Source of the DNA: Allotamlana fucoidanivorans
GTDB taxonomy: Bacteria > Bacteroidota > Bacteroidia > Flavobacteriales > Flavobacteriaceae
Length of the DNA: 64,000 nucleotides
Direction of reading: 5' to 3'
NCBI RefSeq assembly: GCF_006265225.1
Contig: NZ_VDCS01000006.1
Location: forward strand, 186,001 to 250,000
This document shows positions 20,040-28,610 of this stretch, in pieces; positions within the stretch are counted from its first letter, which is position 1, and every line of letters begins with the position of its first letter. A program made the translations under genes and the position numbers. The notes below the pieces were generated by a model. That model was not told the origin of the DNA. It was given only the letters and a program-made list of their open reading frames with translations, and did not search any database.

Positions 20040-20054
20040 TCCTGTATTATCATG
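20040..20054 (-). promoter_or_regulatory. Operator site 2 before the GH78/GH106 operon
   Basis: On the plus strand this reads TCCTG-TATTA-TCATG, 46 bp before the GH78 start. Its second half (TCATGG) is the same as in site 1, which also controls a GH78-led operon. It also lies about 100 bp upstream of the divergent AraC gene. Confidence 0.65.
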
Positions 20055-20155
20055 GTCTATTTTAAGCTCATATGCAATGACAATATGTTGTAAAATTCCA
20101 TATAAAATATTGTATTTTCAATTGACAAATTGATATATTAGTTGCACAATATGAT

Positions 20156-21049
20156 ATGAAAAACTCTTATAGAAAATACCTAATAATTAGTAATAAAGAT
20201 AAATCATGGGGATTTTATATAAATAATTTAGGACGAAATGTTATTGAAAAATATACGGAATACCCGTCTAAAGACCACCCCGACCAATATGTTTTCACTT
20301 GGGAAAAAGGACGTGTTTTAAATGAATTTCATGTGGTACTTATTACCAAAGGTGAAGGTGTTTTTGAAAGTAAAACTACGGGGAAAATAAAAGTTTCAGA
20401 TGGCGACATATTTTTACTTTTCCCTGGTATGTGGCACCGTTATAAACCTTTACAAAAAACAGGCTGGACCGAACGATGGGTAGGCTTTTCTGGCAAAATT
20501 GCACATCAGTTTTTATCCAACGGATTTTTCAACGAGAAACACCCAATTATTCCTAAATGCAATCAAACTTCAATAGTCAATCATTTCAATACGCTTTTTG
20601 AATTATTTGATAAAGAATCTTTCGGTTTTCAAAAGCTAGCATCTGGTGTGTGTCTTCAACTAATGGCCGATATTCATAATATTAAAACGGGTGGTAATAA
20701 TATTGAACATCTTAATTCTATGGTTTCAAAAGCCAAAGGTATGATGTACGCACAAATTGATAACGCCATAAATTTGAAACACATGGCTTACGATTTAGGC
20801 GTTGGTTATTCTAAATTTAGATTAGATTTTAAAAAGCAAACAGGTATTTCTCCTTTACAATATTACCTATTATTGAAAATTGAAAAATCAAAAGAGCTTT
20901 TATTAAATACCCATAAAACTCAGAAAGAAATTGCTTTTCAACTGGGTTTTGATTCTGATGTGTATTTTAATAGACTTTTCAAACGAAAAACAGGGATGTC
21001 TCCAGGTAAATTTAGAAACATTGGTGTTAATAATTTAAGTTCTTCATAA
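20156..21049 (+). CDS. AraC-family transcriptional regulator
   Basis: This 297-residue protein has no signal peptide. The N-terminal half is a cupin-like ligand-binding domain (VVLITKGEGVFESK, VSDGDIFLLFPGMWHRYKP, WVGFSGK). The C-terminal half (about 190-290) has two helix-turn-helix motifs: LKHMAYDLGVGYSKFRLDFKKQ and KEIAFQLGFDSDVYFNRLFKRKTGMSP. This is the layout of one-component AraC sugar regulators. It is transcribed away from the rhamnosidase operon, so that operon, or the wider set of operator sites, is its likely target. Its 3' end overlaps the convergent lyase gene by 6 bp. It and the HTCS are the only regulators in the window. Confidence 0.92.
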   Translation: MKNSYRKYLIISNKDKSWGFYINNLGRNVIEKYTEYPSKDHPDQYVFTWEKGRVLNEFHVVLITKGEGVFESKTTGKIKVSDGDIFLLFPGMWHRYKPLQKTGWTERWVGFSGKIAHQFLSNGFFNEKHPIIPKCNQTSIVNHFNTLFELFDKESFGFQKLASGVCLQLMADIHNIKTGGNNIEHLNSMVSKAKGMMYAQIDNAINLKHMAYDLGVGYSKFRLDFKKQTGISPLQYYLLLKIEKSKELLLNTHKTQKEIAFQLGFDSDVYFNRLFKRKTGMSPGKFRNIGVNNLSSS

Positions 21050-21086
21050 TGAACTTACAGTTAGGGAAACTATAAGTTCATTATGA
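21044..21086. terminator. Strong hairpin within overlapping convergent gene ends
   Basis: A 14-bp perfect inverted repeat (21044-21057 and 21073-21086) is extended after one mismatch by four pairs (59-62 with 68-71), leaving a 5-nt loop. It contains the stop codons of both convergent genes and the last codons of the lyase. It could end or shield both transcripts. Confidence 0.6.
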
Positions 21087-22966
21087 CCTTCTTCAAAAAA
21101 CACCTCAACAGGAAAAGCTTCAACTCCAGGAACCATATTAAAGGTTCTCTCACCTTCTATTGTCTTGGTCTTTATTGGGGTATTAGCCTCAATAGTTACA
21201 AGCCCTTCAGGTTTTTGAATCGTGATTTTCTTTTCACTAACCACTGCAACAACTTCACTAGATGGCGAAACAATTGGCAACACAAAAGCCGTTTGCTCTA
21301 TAATATCTTGTTTTGAACTTACATTAATTTCTGTTTTATCAACTGTACAATTATAAGCAATATTAAATGCAGAGGCAGTTTCTGTAACCTCTTCTCTATC
21401 TACATTTTTTAGTCTTACATCTGCTAATAACTCAATAGTCCCGTTTTCATCTTTTGAAGTAACTGTGGCAGGTAAATCGTATAAATTAGTGTACCAAACA
21501 TCGTCTTTAAAGACTTCAATTCGAGGGGTTAAGCAAATATCTTTTCCCGGTTGTTCTTGTTGGTTATTCTTCTCAACCATTTCATATTTTGCCATACTTG
21601 CGGCACATAATAACCCTACTTTATTATGATACAAGACCCCTAAAGCACCCCCTGAAGCCTGACGAAAATCTTCTTTATAATGGTACTCTGCATCGTAAGC
21701 ACTTACCGTTCCTCGCCAATCGCCTCTGGCAAAAAGATATACATCTAAATCCCTAAAATGTTTAACGCCATCTGCAGTAACCCTTGGCAATTCGGTTTTG
21801 GCATTAATTTCAGGCAGGTGCTCCCAATGATCTAATAATGCCGCTAATGGTTTAGCATGTGTAAAGGTATGATGCACGCAAGGTGGTATTCCTGCCGATA
21901 TAAAATGAGGACCTCCATGAATTAATCCGTTGGCCGTACATGATTTCAACAATTCGGTGTTTTTTATCGCAGCTGTTCCAAAGGCAGGGTTGATATGTGC
22001 CATCATTCCAAATGCTGGTTGACTGCCATCACAGGTTCTGCTTCCCCAATACGTCCATTTGTACATGCGGTTACCCCAACTATTATCCCAACCCCCATCT
22101 GGCAACATAAACTCTAAATGGCTATTTAGGGATTTTGTTAAGATCTGCAAGAGCTCTTCATCTTTTTCCTTAAGGGCATACATTACCAAGCTATTTAAGG
22201 TTTCCTCTACATTATATCCTAAATCTACGCCGTGCAACCCTTTTTCACTTAATTTACTGGAACTTTTTTTGCACTCTCCAAATAACAAGCCTTCGTTTGG
22301 TGTAAAATAGGCTTTTACCTCTGAAGCTAATGTTTTACTTTTTGCTTTAAAATCCTCCCTTTTTAGAACGTTTCCAATTAAATTTAATCCATATACCGCG
22401 GTTCCAGGGTAATTGATATTTGTAAAATCGATAGTAAATGTGTCATGAATATACTGTCCTGCTCTTTCAAGACGTTTTGTCCAGGCCTCTCGAGTTTCAT
22501 CATCCAAAACATGACCATGATAGTGCAGTGCTTCTGCTAAAGCGATGGCTCCAAACACGGTAATGCCTTTCCATGATTTTGGGTTTTTGATAACCGTCCA
22601 TGAACCATCTTCTTGTGAGACATTATTTTCTGCCCAAATCATTACCAATTTTGCACCTTCTATATATTTTCCATCGCCAGTTTTATCGGCCATATACAAA
22701 AATGGATACACGGCATCCATACAGCGCCCGTGAATATGTGAACATGAAGGGCAACCTAAAGCACCATGTTCCTCTATATTTGACGGATTGTTAATTTGCA
22801 CTTTTAACATGCCATCACTCCAATCTTTTAACAAACTTGCAATTAAGTTTTTAAATTCTAAAGAGTGCTCTGGGTGACTCTCACAAGCCTTTAGCAATCC
22901 TGCTATTGGCAATGATAAACCAACACCGGCAAGCGTAGATAATTGTATAAAGTTTCGTCGTTTCAT
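21044..22966 (-). CDS. Tat-exported alpha-toroid plus beta-sandwich protein, polysaccharide lyase candidate
   Basis: This 640-residue protein starts MKRRNFIQLST, a twin-arginine signal. It has a possible lipobox (LLKAC, Cys28), so it may be a Tat-lipoprotein. Residues about 35-380 look like an (alpha/alpha) toroid: RCMDAVYPFLYMADKTGDGKY, YNVEETLNSLVMYALKE, PDGGWDNSWGNRMYKW, HHTFTHAKPLAALLDH. From about 400 the sequence turns to beta-rich segments (RGDWRGTVSAYDAEYHYKED), as in heparinase II/III-like lyases. Asn, His and Tyr residues in these blocks could be catalytic. I do not recognise the exact family. It has its own operator (site 3) and sits beside two other lyase candidates, which supports a role in polymer or oligosaccharide cleavage. 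Confidence 0.6.
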   Translation of the reverse strand: MKRRNFIQLSTLAGVGLSLPIAGLLKACESHPEHSLEFKNLIASLLKDWSDGMLKVQINNPSNIEEHGALGCPSCSHIHGRCMDAVYPFLYMADKTGDGKYIEGAKLVMIWAENNVSQEDGSWTVIKNPKSWKGITVFGAIALAEALHYHGHVLDDETREAWTKRLERAGQYIHDTFTIDFTNINYPGTAVYGLNLIGNVLKREDFKAKSKTLASEVKAYFTPNEGLLFGECKKSSSKLSEKGLHGVDLGYNVEETLNSLVMYALKEKDEELLQILTKSLNSHLEFMLPDGGWDNSWGNRMYKWTYWGSRTCDGSQPAFGMMAHINPAFGTAAIKNTELLKSCTANGLIHGGPHFISAGIPPCVHHTFTHAKPLAALLDHWEHLPEINAKTELPRVTADGVKHFRDLDVYLFARGDWRGTVSAYDAEYHYKEDFRQASGGALGVLYHNKVGLLCAASMAKYEMVEKNNQQEQPGKDICLTPRIEVFKDDVWYTNLYDLPATVTSKDENGTIELLADVRLKNVDREEVTETASAFNIAYNCTVDKTEINVSSKQDIIEQTAFVLPIVSPSSEVVAVVSEKKITIQKPEGLVTIEANTPIKTKTIEGERTFNMVPGVEAFPVEVFFEEGHNELIVSLTVSSL

Positions 22967-23017
22967 TTAGTATATTTTTATGCTTTTTAAATTTAAAAAG
23001 ATACCCTTTGTAAACCA

Positions 23018-23032
23018 TCCTGTTTTGTCCTG
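23018..23032 (-). promoter_or_regulatory. Operator site 3 before the alpha-toroid lyase candidate
   Basis: Perfect direct repeat TCCTG-TTTTG-TCCTG on the plus strand, 51 bp before the ATG. A -7-like TATCTTTT (minus strand, 22996-23003) begins 14 nt downstream, which would place the operator near the -33 region. Confidence 0.7.
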
Positions 23033-23039
23033 TTTACTA

Positions 23040-23076
23040 AAAAAAACCAGAAGATAAATTATCTTCTGGCTTTTTA
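23040..23076 (-). terminator. Hairpin terminator after the jelly-roll lyase gene
   Basis: Nine to eleven base pairs (from CCAGAAGAT to ATCTTCTGG, 23047-23069) are flanked by an A-run on the left and a T-run on the right. It would work in both directions. It lies 24 bp after the stop of the gene ending at 23101. Confidence 0.85.
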
Positions 23077-23100
23077 ATCATTTGTGTAATTCTTACAACC

Positions 23101-25089
23101 TTACTTTACCACCAACTTAGAATGATAAATTCGGTTATCTGCCGCCTTTGCTTTTACCAAATAAATACCTGAAGGCATATTATTGGTTTTAGTGATAGTT
23201 ATGTTACTACTATTCGTTGCGTTTTTATAAACCCGTTTTCCAAGCACACTATAAATCTCGACATCTTTAACTCCATTAATATTGTTAAATGTTATAGTAA
23301 ATTTGTCTTGCGCTGGATTTGGATATACTTTTATTGAAGATGTTTTTAATTCTGGATTAGAACTACTTAAAGTAGTAGATTCTAAAATCCATTTACTTCT
23401 GTCATCTGTATCCGGTGCTGAAATATGGATTACGGTTCCATCTACTTCTTGATACAAATAACTCCCATTGGTACCTCTTTCAAATCTATAAGTATCTTCC
23501 AATGCGTTGTATTCTATTGCCCATATTTTATCTCCACTTGAAGTGGCTGTGCTGCTACTTGTACATAATATCTCAAAAGGATGTGTATTTGGCGCACGAA
23601 GTATTCCGTATGTTCCATTATTTATGTTATGAAATCCTGCAGCTCCACTATTAAGAAAAGTCCAATGCGTGTCTTGAGCTTCACCAGAACTAGTCATTGT
23701 AACTGCTGCCCCACCACCAGCTACAGCCTTTAAATATTCTCCAGTAGCAACATTTTTGAACCTATAAACACCTTCTGGCGCACCTCCTGAGTCTACAACC
23801 TCCACTTTCTCGTACGTGGTATCTGCCCATCTAATTTGTGCTCTACCACCTCTAACTCTATATGCGCCGTATCTAATACCAGATTCTAATCCTCTTTCTG
23901 GATCTGGAATATTAAATTCAAAAAGGTCACCTCCAATTACTGCATCACAATAATGTATTTTTTTTGTAGGATCGCTTGGATCTTCTCTAAAACCTACCTC
24001 AAGCTCAAAGCTAACTACTTCATCTTTATCTACCTGCTTTAAAAATACAACTTCTCTACCGGTACCTACTCCTTCTCCACCGCGTTCTGTGATACGTTCG
24101 GCATAAATATCAAACGCCACTTGCTTACCTGCATTTATTCCTGTGCCATAAACAGGATGTGCTCTATATAAACAAATAGCTGGATCCGCAGAACCTCCAC
24201 CCCCTGTATGTTTCCCTTTGGCTTGTGCGATGTAAGTCCCATCTGCATTAAAATTACCATCATCGCCTACCTCTAATATCCTAAATGTTCCCGTAAACCT
24301 TGCATAACTCCCAACACCAGTTTCCTGTGATCTAGGCAAAAAACGTTCTATTCTAGGTTGCAAAGTCTCGGGCAAAGGATTTGAACCCTCAGTAATATTA
24401 TAAACGCCCCAAGTTTTACCATAAAGATCAAATTTTGTGTAATCTGCATAACAACTTCGGTCATCGATGCTACCAACATTTTGAGGATCCGGTATATCGT
24501 CGAATTGTCCGCCTTGCCCCTCCGGAGTACATACAACAATAGGTCTTGTATCTTCATCTGGTGGCACTACTACAGGAGTTTGTACATAGGGAACGAGTTC
24601 CCAATTAAATCTATCGTCCATTGCATCAAGCGGAACATTGGTTACTGTTCCATTGGCATCATGATACATATATCTGTTAAGAGTACTATATTGAAATCTA
24701 TAAGTGTCATCCGTTGCATTATGATGTACAGTCCAAATTTTATCGGTATCGCTTGCTGGCGGATCTGTATTTGTGCTAACTACTACAAAAGGGCCTGCTG
24801 GACCACCAGCACCTGGTGCACGCAATATCCCAGCATTGTCATCTTTATTATCTATATTATAAAATGCCCCACTTTCTACAAACGTCCAATGGGTAGTTAT
24901 ATCGTCTTCATCTAAATTTGTCATGGTAACAGCTTGTGCACTCGCACCTGCATCGGTTAAAAATAGCCCTGTTGCTACATTTCTCAATCTGAAAATGTCA
25001 CTAGAAGGGAGTACGCCTTGCGCTGTTATACTCATTGAGCATAACGCTAAAACGAAAAATAAGATGGATTTAAGAGTAATTTTTTTCAT
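23101..25089 (-). CDS. Secreted jelly-roll polysaccharide lyase candidate with two lectin-like domains and T9SS sorting domain
   Basis: This 662-residue protein has a type I signal (SITAQ). A ricin-like beta-trefoil domain follows (about 30-168: [23 protein letters not shown]). A jelly-roll region (about 185-430) contains [41 protein letters not shown], and [16 protein letters not shown] second ricin-like domain (about 440-570) and a T9SS type A sorting domain ([14 protein letters not shown] to the end) follow. The three blocks in the jelly roll loosely recall the RSE, QIH and YFKxG blocks of PL7-like lyases, but the family is not certain. It is probably secreted and cell-surface bound, cutting polymer outside the cell. 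It is monocistronic, with operator site 4 and a terminator. Confidence 0.7.
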   Translation of the reverse strand: MKKITLKSILFFVLALCSMSITAQGVLPSSDIFRLRNVATGLFLTDAGASAQAVTMTNLDEDDITTHWTFVESGAFYNIDNKDDNAGILRAPGAGGPAGPFVVVSTNTDPPASDTDKIWTVHHNATDDTYRFQYSTLNRYMYHDANGTVTNVPLDAMDDRFNWELVPYVQTPVVVPPDEDTRPIVVCTPEGQGGQFDDIPDPQNVGSIDDRSCYADYTKFDLYGKTWGVYNITEGSNPLPETLQPRIERFLPRSQETGVGSYARFTGTFRILEVGDDGNFNADGTYIAQAKGKHTGGGGSADPAICLYRAHPVYGTGINAGKQVAFDIYAERITERGGEGVGTGREVVFLKQVDKDEVVSFELEVGFREDPSDPTKKIHYCDAVIGGDLFEFNIPDPERGLESGIRYGAYRVRGGRAQIRWADTTYEKVEVVDSGGAPEGVYRFKNVATGEYLKAVAGGGAAVTMTSSGEAQDTHWTFLNSGAAGFHNINNGTYGILRAPNTHPFEILCTSSSTATSSGDKIWAIEYNALEDTYRFERGTNGSYLYQEVDGTVIHISAPDTDDRSKWILESTTLSSSNPELKTSSIKVYPNPAQDKFTITFNNINGVKDVEIYSVLGKRVYKNATNSSNITITKTNNMPSGIYLVKAKAADNRIYHSKLVVK

Positions 25090-25164
25090 AGCAGTATTAA
25101 TATTTAGTTTGTTGATATTAAAACAAATAGCTTCTATATGTATTAAATATAGCGCAATAGACTA

Positions 25165-25179
25165 TCCTGAACTATGCTG
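25165..25179 (-). promoter_or_regulatory. Operator site 4 before the jelly-roll lyase gene
   Basis: TCCTG-AACTA-TGCTG on the plus strand, 75 bp before the ATG. A -7-like TATATTTA (minus strand, 25144-25151) lies 13 nt downstream, similar to site 3. Confidence 0.65.
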
Positions 25180-25240
25180 AACCACACACTATTTCATGAA
25201 AAATATCATGCCACGAACCGCCTTAAACAAATGTAACCAC

Positions 25241-28200
25241 TTATTTTACAATTAACTTAGCATGAAACACTCGGTTATCTCCAGAAAAGGCTTTCACTAA
25301 GTAAATACCTGATTCAAAATTTTCCTTAACTTCAAGCTTACCATAGTTGTTAGTCAGTTTTTCATATACCGCCTTACCCAAAATATTATAAATAGTAACT
25401 TTTACAACATTTATGTTTTTAAATGCTATTGTAAATTTATCTTGTGAGGGATTAGGATATACTTTTAAAGAAGGAGTTTTTAATTCGTTATTTTCCACAC
25501 TTAGCAATGGCCCGCCGGAACCCACCACTTGCCACTGGCTTCTCTCATCTGTTTCATCAACAATATAGTTATAACAATTACCATCGGGGTGATGATATAA
25601 AAATCTACCCGTGCTTCTAGCTTCAAATCTGTATGTATCTTCAAATTCATCGTAATGAATGGTCCATATTTTATCTGTATCTCCTGCTGGAGGTGCTTTA
25701 CCCGTACTAACAACTAAGTATGCCCCAGGTGAAAAATTAGCTCCTGTTGCTCTCAGTATTCCATTGAGCCTACTATCAATGTTATAATACTCCTGACCAT
25801 CTACACTTGTTTTAATAAACTCCCACTTTCTATCCTGACCATCACCTGAGTCATTCATAGACACAGGTTGACCAGCAGTAGGATTAGCAATTAAAAATTG
25901 ACCCGTAGCAACATTTACTAATTGATAAACACCTTCATCATCACCTCCAGAACCTCCACCTGAGGTCGCAGAAATCTTCATTTTATCGTAGTTAAAACCT
26001 CCTACTTCACCTACCACTTTTATATTTTGTACGCCTTTTTGGAGTGAAATAGTCGCTTTAGTCCCTTTAAAGTTGGTCAAACTAGGTGTTGTAGTAAGGG
26101 CTATTGAAGCTAGCGTGGTAGTACCACTCACAATTTTAAGTTTTTTAGTACTGCCAGGTGATGCAGCAAAGACCTCAACCTCGTAATCACCATCTTCAGG
26201 TGCATTTATAGTGTATTCTGCAAAATCACCGGTATTCCAAGAATTAAGATAAAAAACTGTATTACTCCATCGAGTTACGCTCACACCACTTTTTGAGGTA
26301 TAATATTCAGCCTCAATGGTAGAAGGAATTTGATGTATCTTAGGATTAACAGTCAGCGTCTTAGAAGCTTGTGCAGCTGTAAAATAGTCATTCCCTGTAT
26401 CTGAAACCGTTATTGTAGCAGTACCTGCTCCTAAAATTTGTCTTACTTGGTCATCCCATACCACAGCTACTTGATTGTTTGGACAAAGAAACCTTAAATT
26501 AGCATCTGGATTATTGCTTGTCGCTTGAAGTGTAAAAGCCGGGTCTCCTGAGGTTACTTCTGGAATAGCTGAAAAATCAATCACCTGTTGACGTATTGGC
26601 ACTGAATATTCATGCCCCACAATAGGCGCCGCATTATAGGTAGCATCACCAGGCTGTAAAGCGTTTATGGTTGTTGTTCCTGCCCGTTTAACTTGTATTT
26701 TTCCATTTACAATACTAGCTACATCGGTATTTGTACTTTCATATTGAACTGCTAAACCAGAACTTGCTGTGGCATTTAAAACTTGATCTGGACTCCCCCA
26801 AGTATATGTATTTGGAGACAAACTAAACGTAATGGTTTGATTTGATTTTGATGCATCAGCACTAACCACTAAGGTTTGAGACACCTCAGAAGCTTCATTA
26901 TAAGTACCATCACCTTTTTGACTTGCCATAATATCGCAAGAGCCTACACCCATAATTTGCACCTCGTTGCCGTTTATGATGCGTGCTATATTTGTATTTG
27001 AAGATGTGTAAGACACAGGTAAGCCTGAACTTGCTGTGGCATTTAATGTAAAACTCGGATCTCCTTCTGTTTTTTGAGCTAAAGCACCAAAATTGATGGT
27101 TTGTGCTATATATTCTTCCTTTTGCAATTGAAATACAAAACAATGAATTGGCACCGTAGCACTATTTACAGCTTCACTAAATACCACTGCAATTATTCCG
27201 TTATCCATTACAGTAATACTTTTTCTATCATTTATTCCTATACTAGTTCTAAAATCTTCGCGCCACGTATAAGTCCCTGCCAACGCACTTGTTACTACAA
27301 AATCACCACCTGCTAAATTAAACTTATACATACGGTTACCATAAAACACTCCTAAAGAGCCTTTGTTTCTATCCTCAGAAAACTCAGTTTCGTTTTGTTT
27401 TCTGAGGTAATTATATGGGTTTGTTCCCTTAGGTTTAATATAGGTATACATATCATTTTTAGGAGAAATAGCCAATTGTGGTCCTCCGGCCCAACCTGCA
27501 TCATCAGGAACGCTTCTGGGGTCTGCAATTAAAAAAGGTGTGTGATCAACAATAGGTAAATCATAACTTTTTCCATTTACGGTTGTTGCTTGGCTATCCA
27601 TACGCGAACCCAGTTCCATGACATAAACACCCTCATTTAGTCTGGTAGGAGATTCTGCCCAACGTGGCGAATAAGCATAGTAAAATTTACCATTTATAAA
27701 ATATGCACTGCCATAACTAAAGCCTCTTTCTCCTTGTGTAACTTCGCTTCCTCTACCTTTAATAATTGTAACCTCTTGAGACCAGGTGTCCCCGTTATAA
27801 TAGGTCATAATAATATCACCACCAACAGCAGAGCCCAACCTTCTTTCAAAGTACATTTCACCTAAATCGTTATTAAATAAATCGGGATAAGTTACACTTG
27901 TTATTTTTTTTCCTGGTATTAGGTAATCCTGCTGCGGCAAGAAGTTATCTGCGGTAAAATCACTATCAGGACCAAAAGCTATATTTTTCTTAGATCTTAT
28001 ATAGTTCAAATCTTCGTTATGATGATCAAACATGAGATGAATAGTACCATCAATAGGACAAATACCAATATTTGTTGTTAAATGCGTATCGCCTTTACCT
28101 CCAACCAAACTCAATTTAGCTGGCAGCCCCACATGCACCCAATTACCTTCTCCTATTTTTTTTCGAGACACCATTAAAGTGCGGTCTGCCCATCCTCCTC

Positions 28201-28450
28201 TATACCAAGTATAGAACATATAACCATTTGATACTTTCAAGCAATTACCATGTGGGTTTATACTCGCACCATAATGATACGGCTTAGGATCATCGACTTT
28301 CCAAAAATAAAATGCTTCATTGGTAATCACTGTATTTTCGAGAAAAGTAACCTGCGCAGCTATGTTATTAGAACATACATTTAGTATAAACAGAAAAATT
28401 AAAATTAGTTGAAAATTTATTTCATTCTTTTTTTGAAAAAGTAGTTTCAT
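25241..28450 (-). CDS. PL24/PL25-like beta-propeller ulvan lyase, multimodular, T9SS-secreted
   Basis: This 1069-residue protein has a signal peptide ending near NNIAAQ (33). Residues about 35-440 form a BNR-type beta-propeller (TWYRGGWADRTLMVSRKK, GTIHLMFDHHNEDLNY, DLGEMYFERRLG, GERGFSYGSAYF). This fold is known for ulvan lyases PL24 and PL25, which use His, Tyr and Arg. Candidate residues here are His123, His143, Tyr188, Arg204 and Tyr246. Then come three Ig-like repeats (about 450-715), a CBM6-like domain (about 722-855; IEAEYYTSKSGVSV), a ricin-like domain (about 865-985) and a T9SS sorting domain (VYPNPSQDKFTIAF). It would cleave ulvan next to uronic acid on the cell surface. It is monocistronic, with operator site 5. 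Confidence 0.8.
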   Translation of the reverse strand: MKLLFQKKNEINFQLILIFLFILNVCSNNIAAQVTFLENTVITNEAFYFWKVDDPKPYHYGASINPHGNCLKVSNGYMFYTWYRGGWADRTLMVSRKKIGEGNWVHVGLPAKLSLVGGKGDTHLTTNIGICPIDGTIHLMFDHHNEDLNYIRSKKNIAFGPDSDFTADNFLPQQDYLIPGKKITSVTYPDLFNNDLGEMYFERRLGSAVGGDIIMTYYNGDTWSQEVTIIKGRGSEVTQGERGFSYGSAYFINGKFYYAYSPRWAESPTRLNEGVYVMELGSRMDSQATTVNGKSYDLPIVDHTPFLIADPRSVPDDAGWAGGPQLAISPKNDMYTYIKPKGTNPYNYLRKQNETEFSEDRNKGSLGVFYGNRMYKFNLAGGDFVVTSALAGTYTWREDFRTSIGINDRKSITVMDNGIIAVVFSEAVNSATVPIHCFVFQLQKEEYIAQTINFGALAQKTEGDPSFTLNATASSGLPVSYTSSNTNIARIINGNEVQIMGVGSCDIMASQKGDGTYNEASEVSQTLVVSADASKSNQTITFSLSPNTYTWGSPDQVLNATASSGLAVQYESTNTDVASIVNGKIQVKRAGTTTINALQPGDATYNAAPIVGHEYSVPIRQQVIDFSAIPEVTSGDPAFTLQATSNNPDANLRFLCPNNQVAVVWDDQVRQILGAGTATITVSDTGNDYFTAAQASKTLTVNPKIHQIPSTIEAEYYTSKSGVSVTRWSNTVFYLNSWNTGDFAEYTINAPEDGDYEVEVFAASPGSTKKLKIVSGTTTLASIALTTTPSLTNFKGTKATISLQKGVQNIKVVGEVGGFNYDKMKISATSGGGSGGDDEGVYQLVNVATGQFLIANPTAGQPVSMNDSGDGQDRKWEFIKTSVDGQEYYNIDSRLNGILRATGANFSPGAYLVVSTGKAPPAGDTDKIWTIHYDEFEDTYRFEARSTGRFLYHHPDGNCYNYIVDETDERSQWQVVGSGGPLLSVENNELKTPSLKVYPNPSQDKFTIAFKNINVVKVTIYNILGKAVYEKLTNNYGKLEVKENFESGIYLVKAFSGDNRVFHAKLIVK

Positions 28451-28514
28451 AGAATTTGATACGTATTTAGTTTATTAGCGTACCTAAAAATCCTATAACA
28501 TTAACAAAAATCTA

Positions 28515-28529
28515 TCCTGACCTATCCTG
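28515..28529 (-). promoter_or_regulatory. Operator site 5 before the PL24/25-like gene
   Basis: Perfect repeat TCCTG-ACCTA-TCCTG on the plus strand, about 64 bp before the ATG at 28450. No clean -7 box was found below it. Confidence 0.7.
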
Positions 28530-28610
28530 ATTTTGAACTAAAAAAAACAATTATTGTTAAAACATAAGAATCTAACCAAAACTGACTATTATATAATGCG
28601 TATTTAGCTT

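Noticed and set aside
25195-25210. CATGA and TCATG inverted repeat after the PL24/25-like gene
   Set aside because: Five-bp arms, A/T-rich loop and no T-run. Too weak to call.
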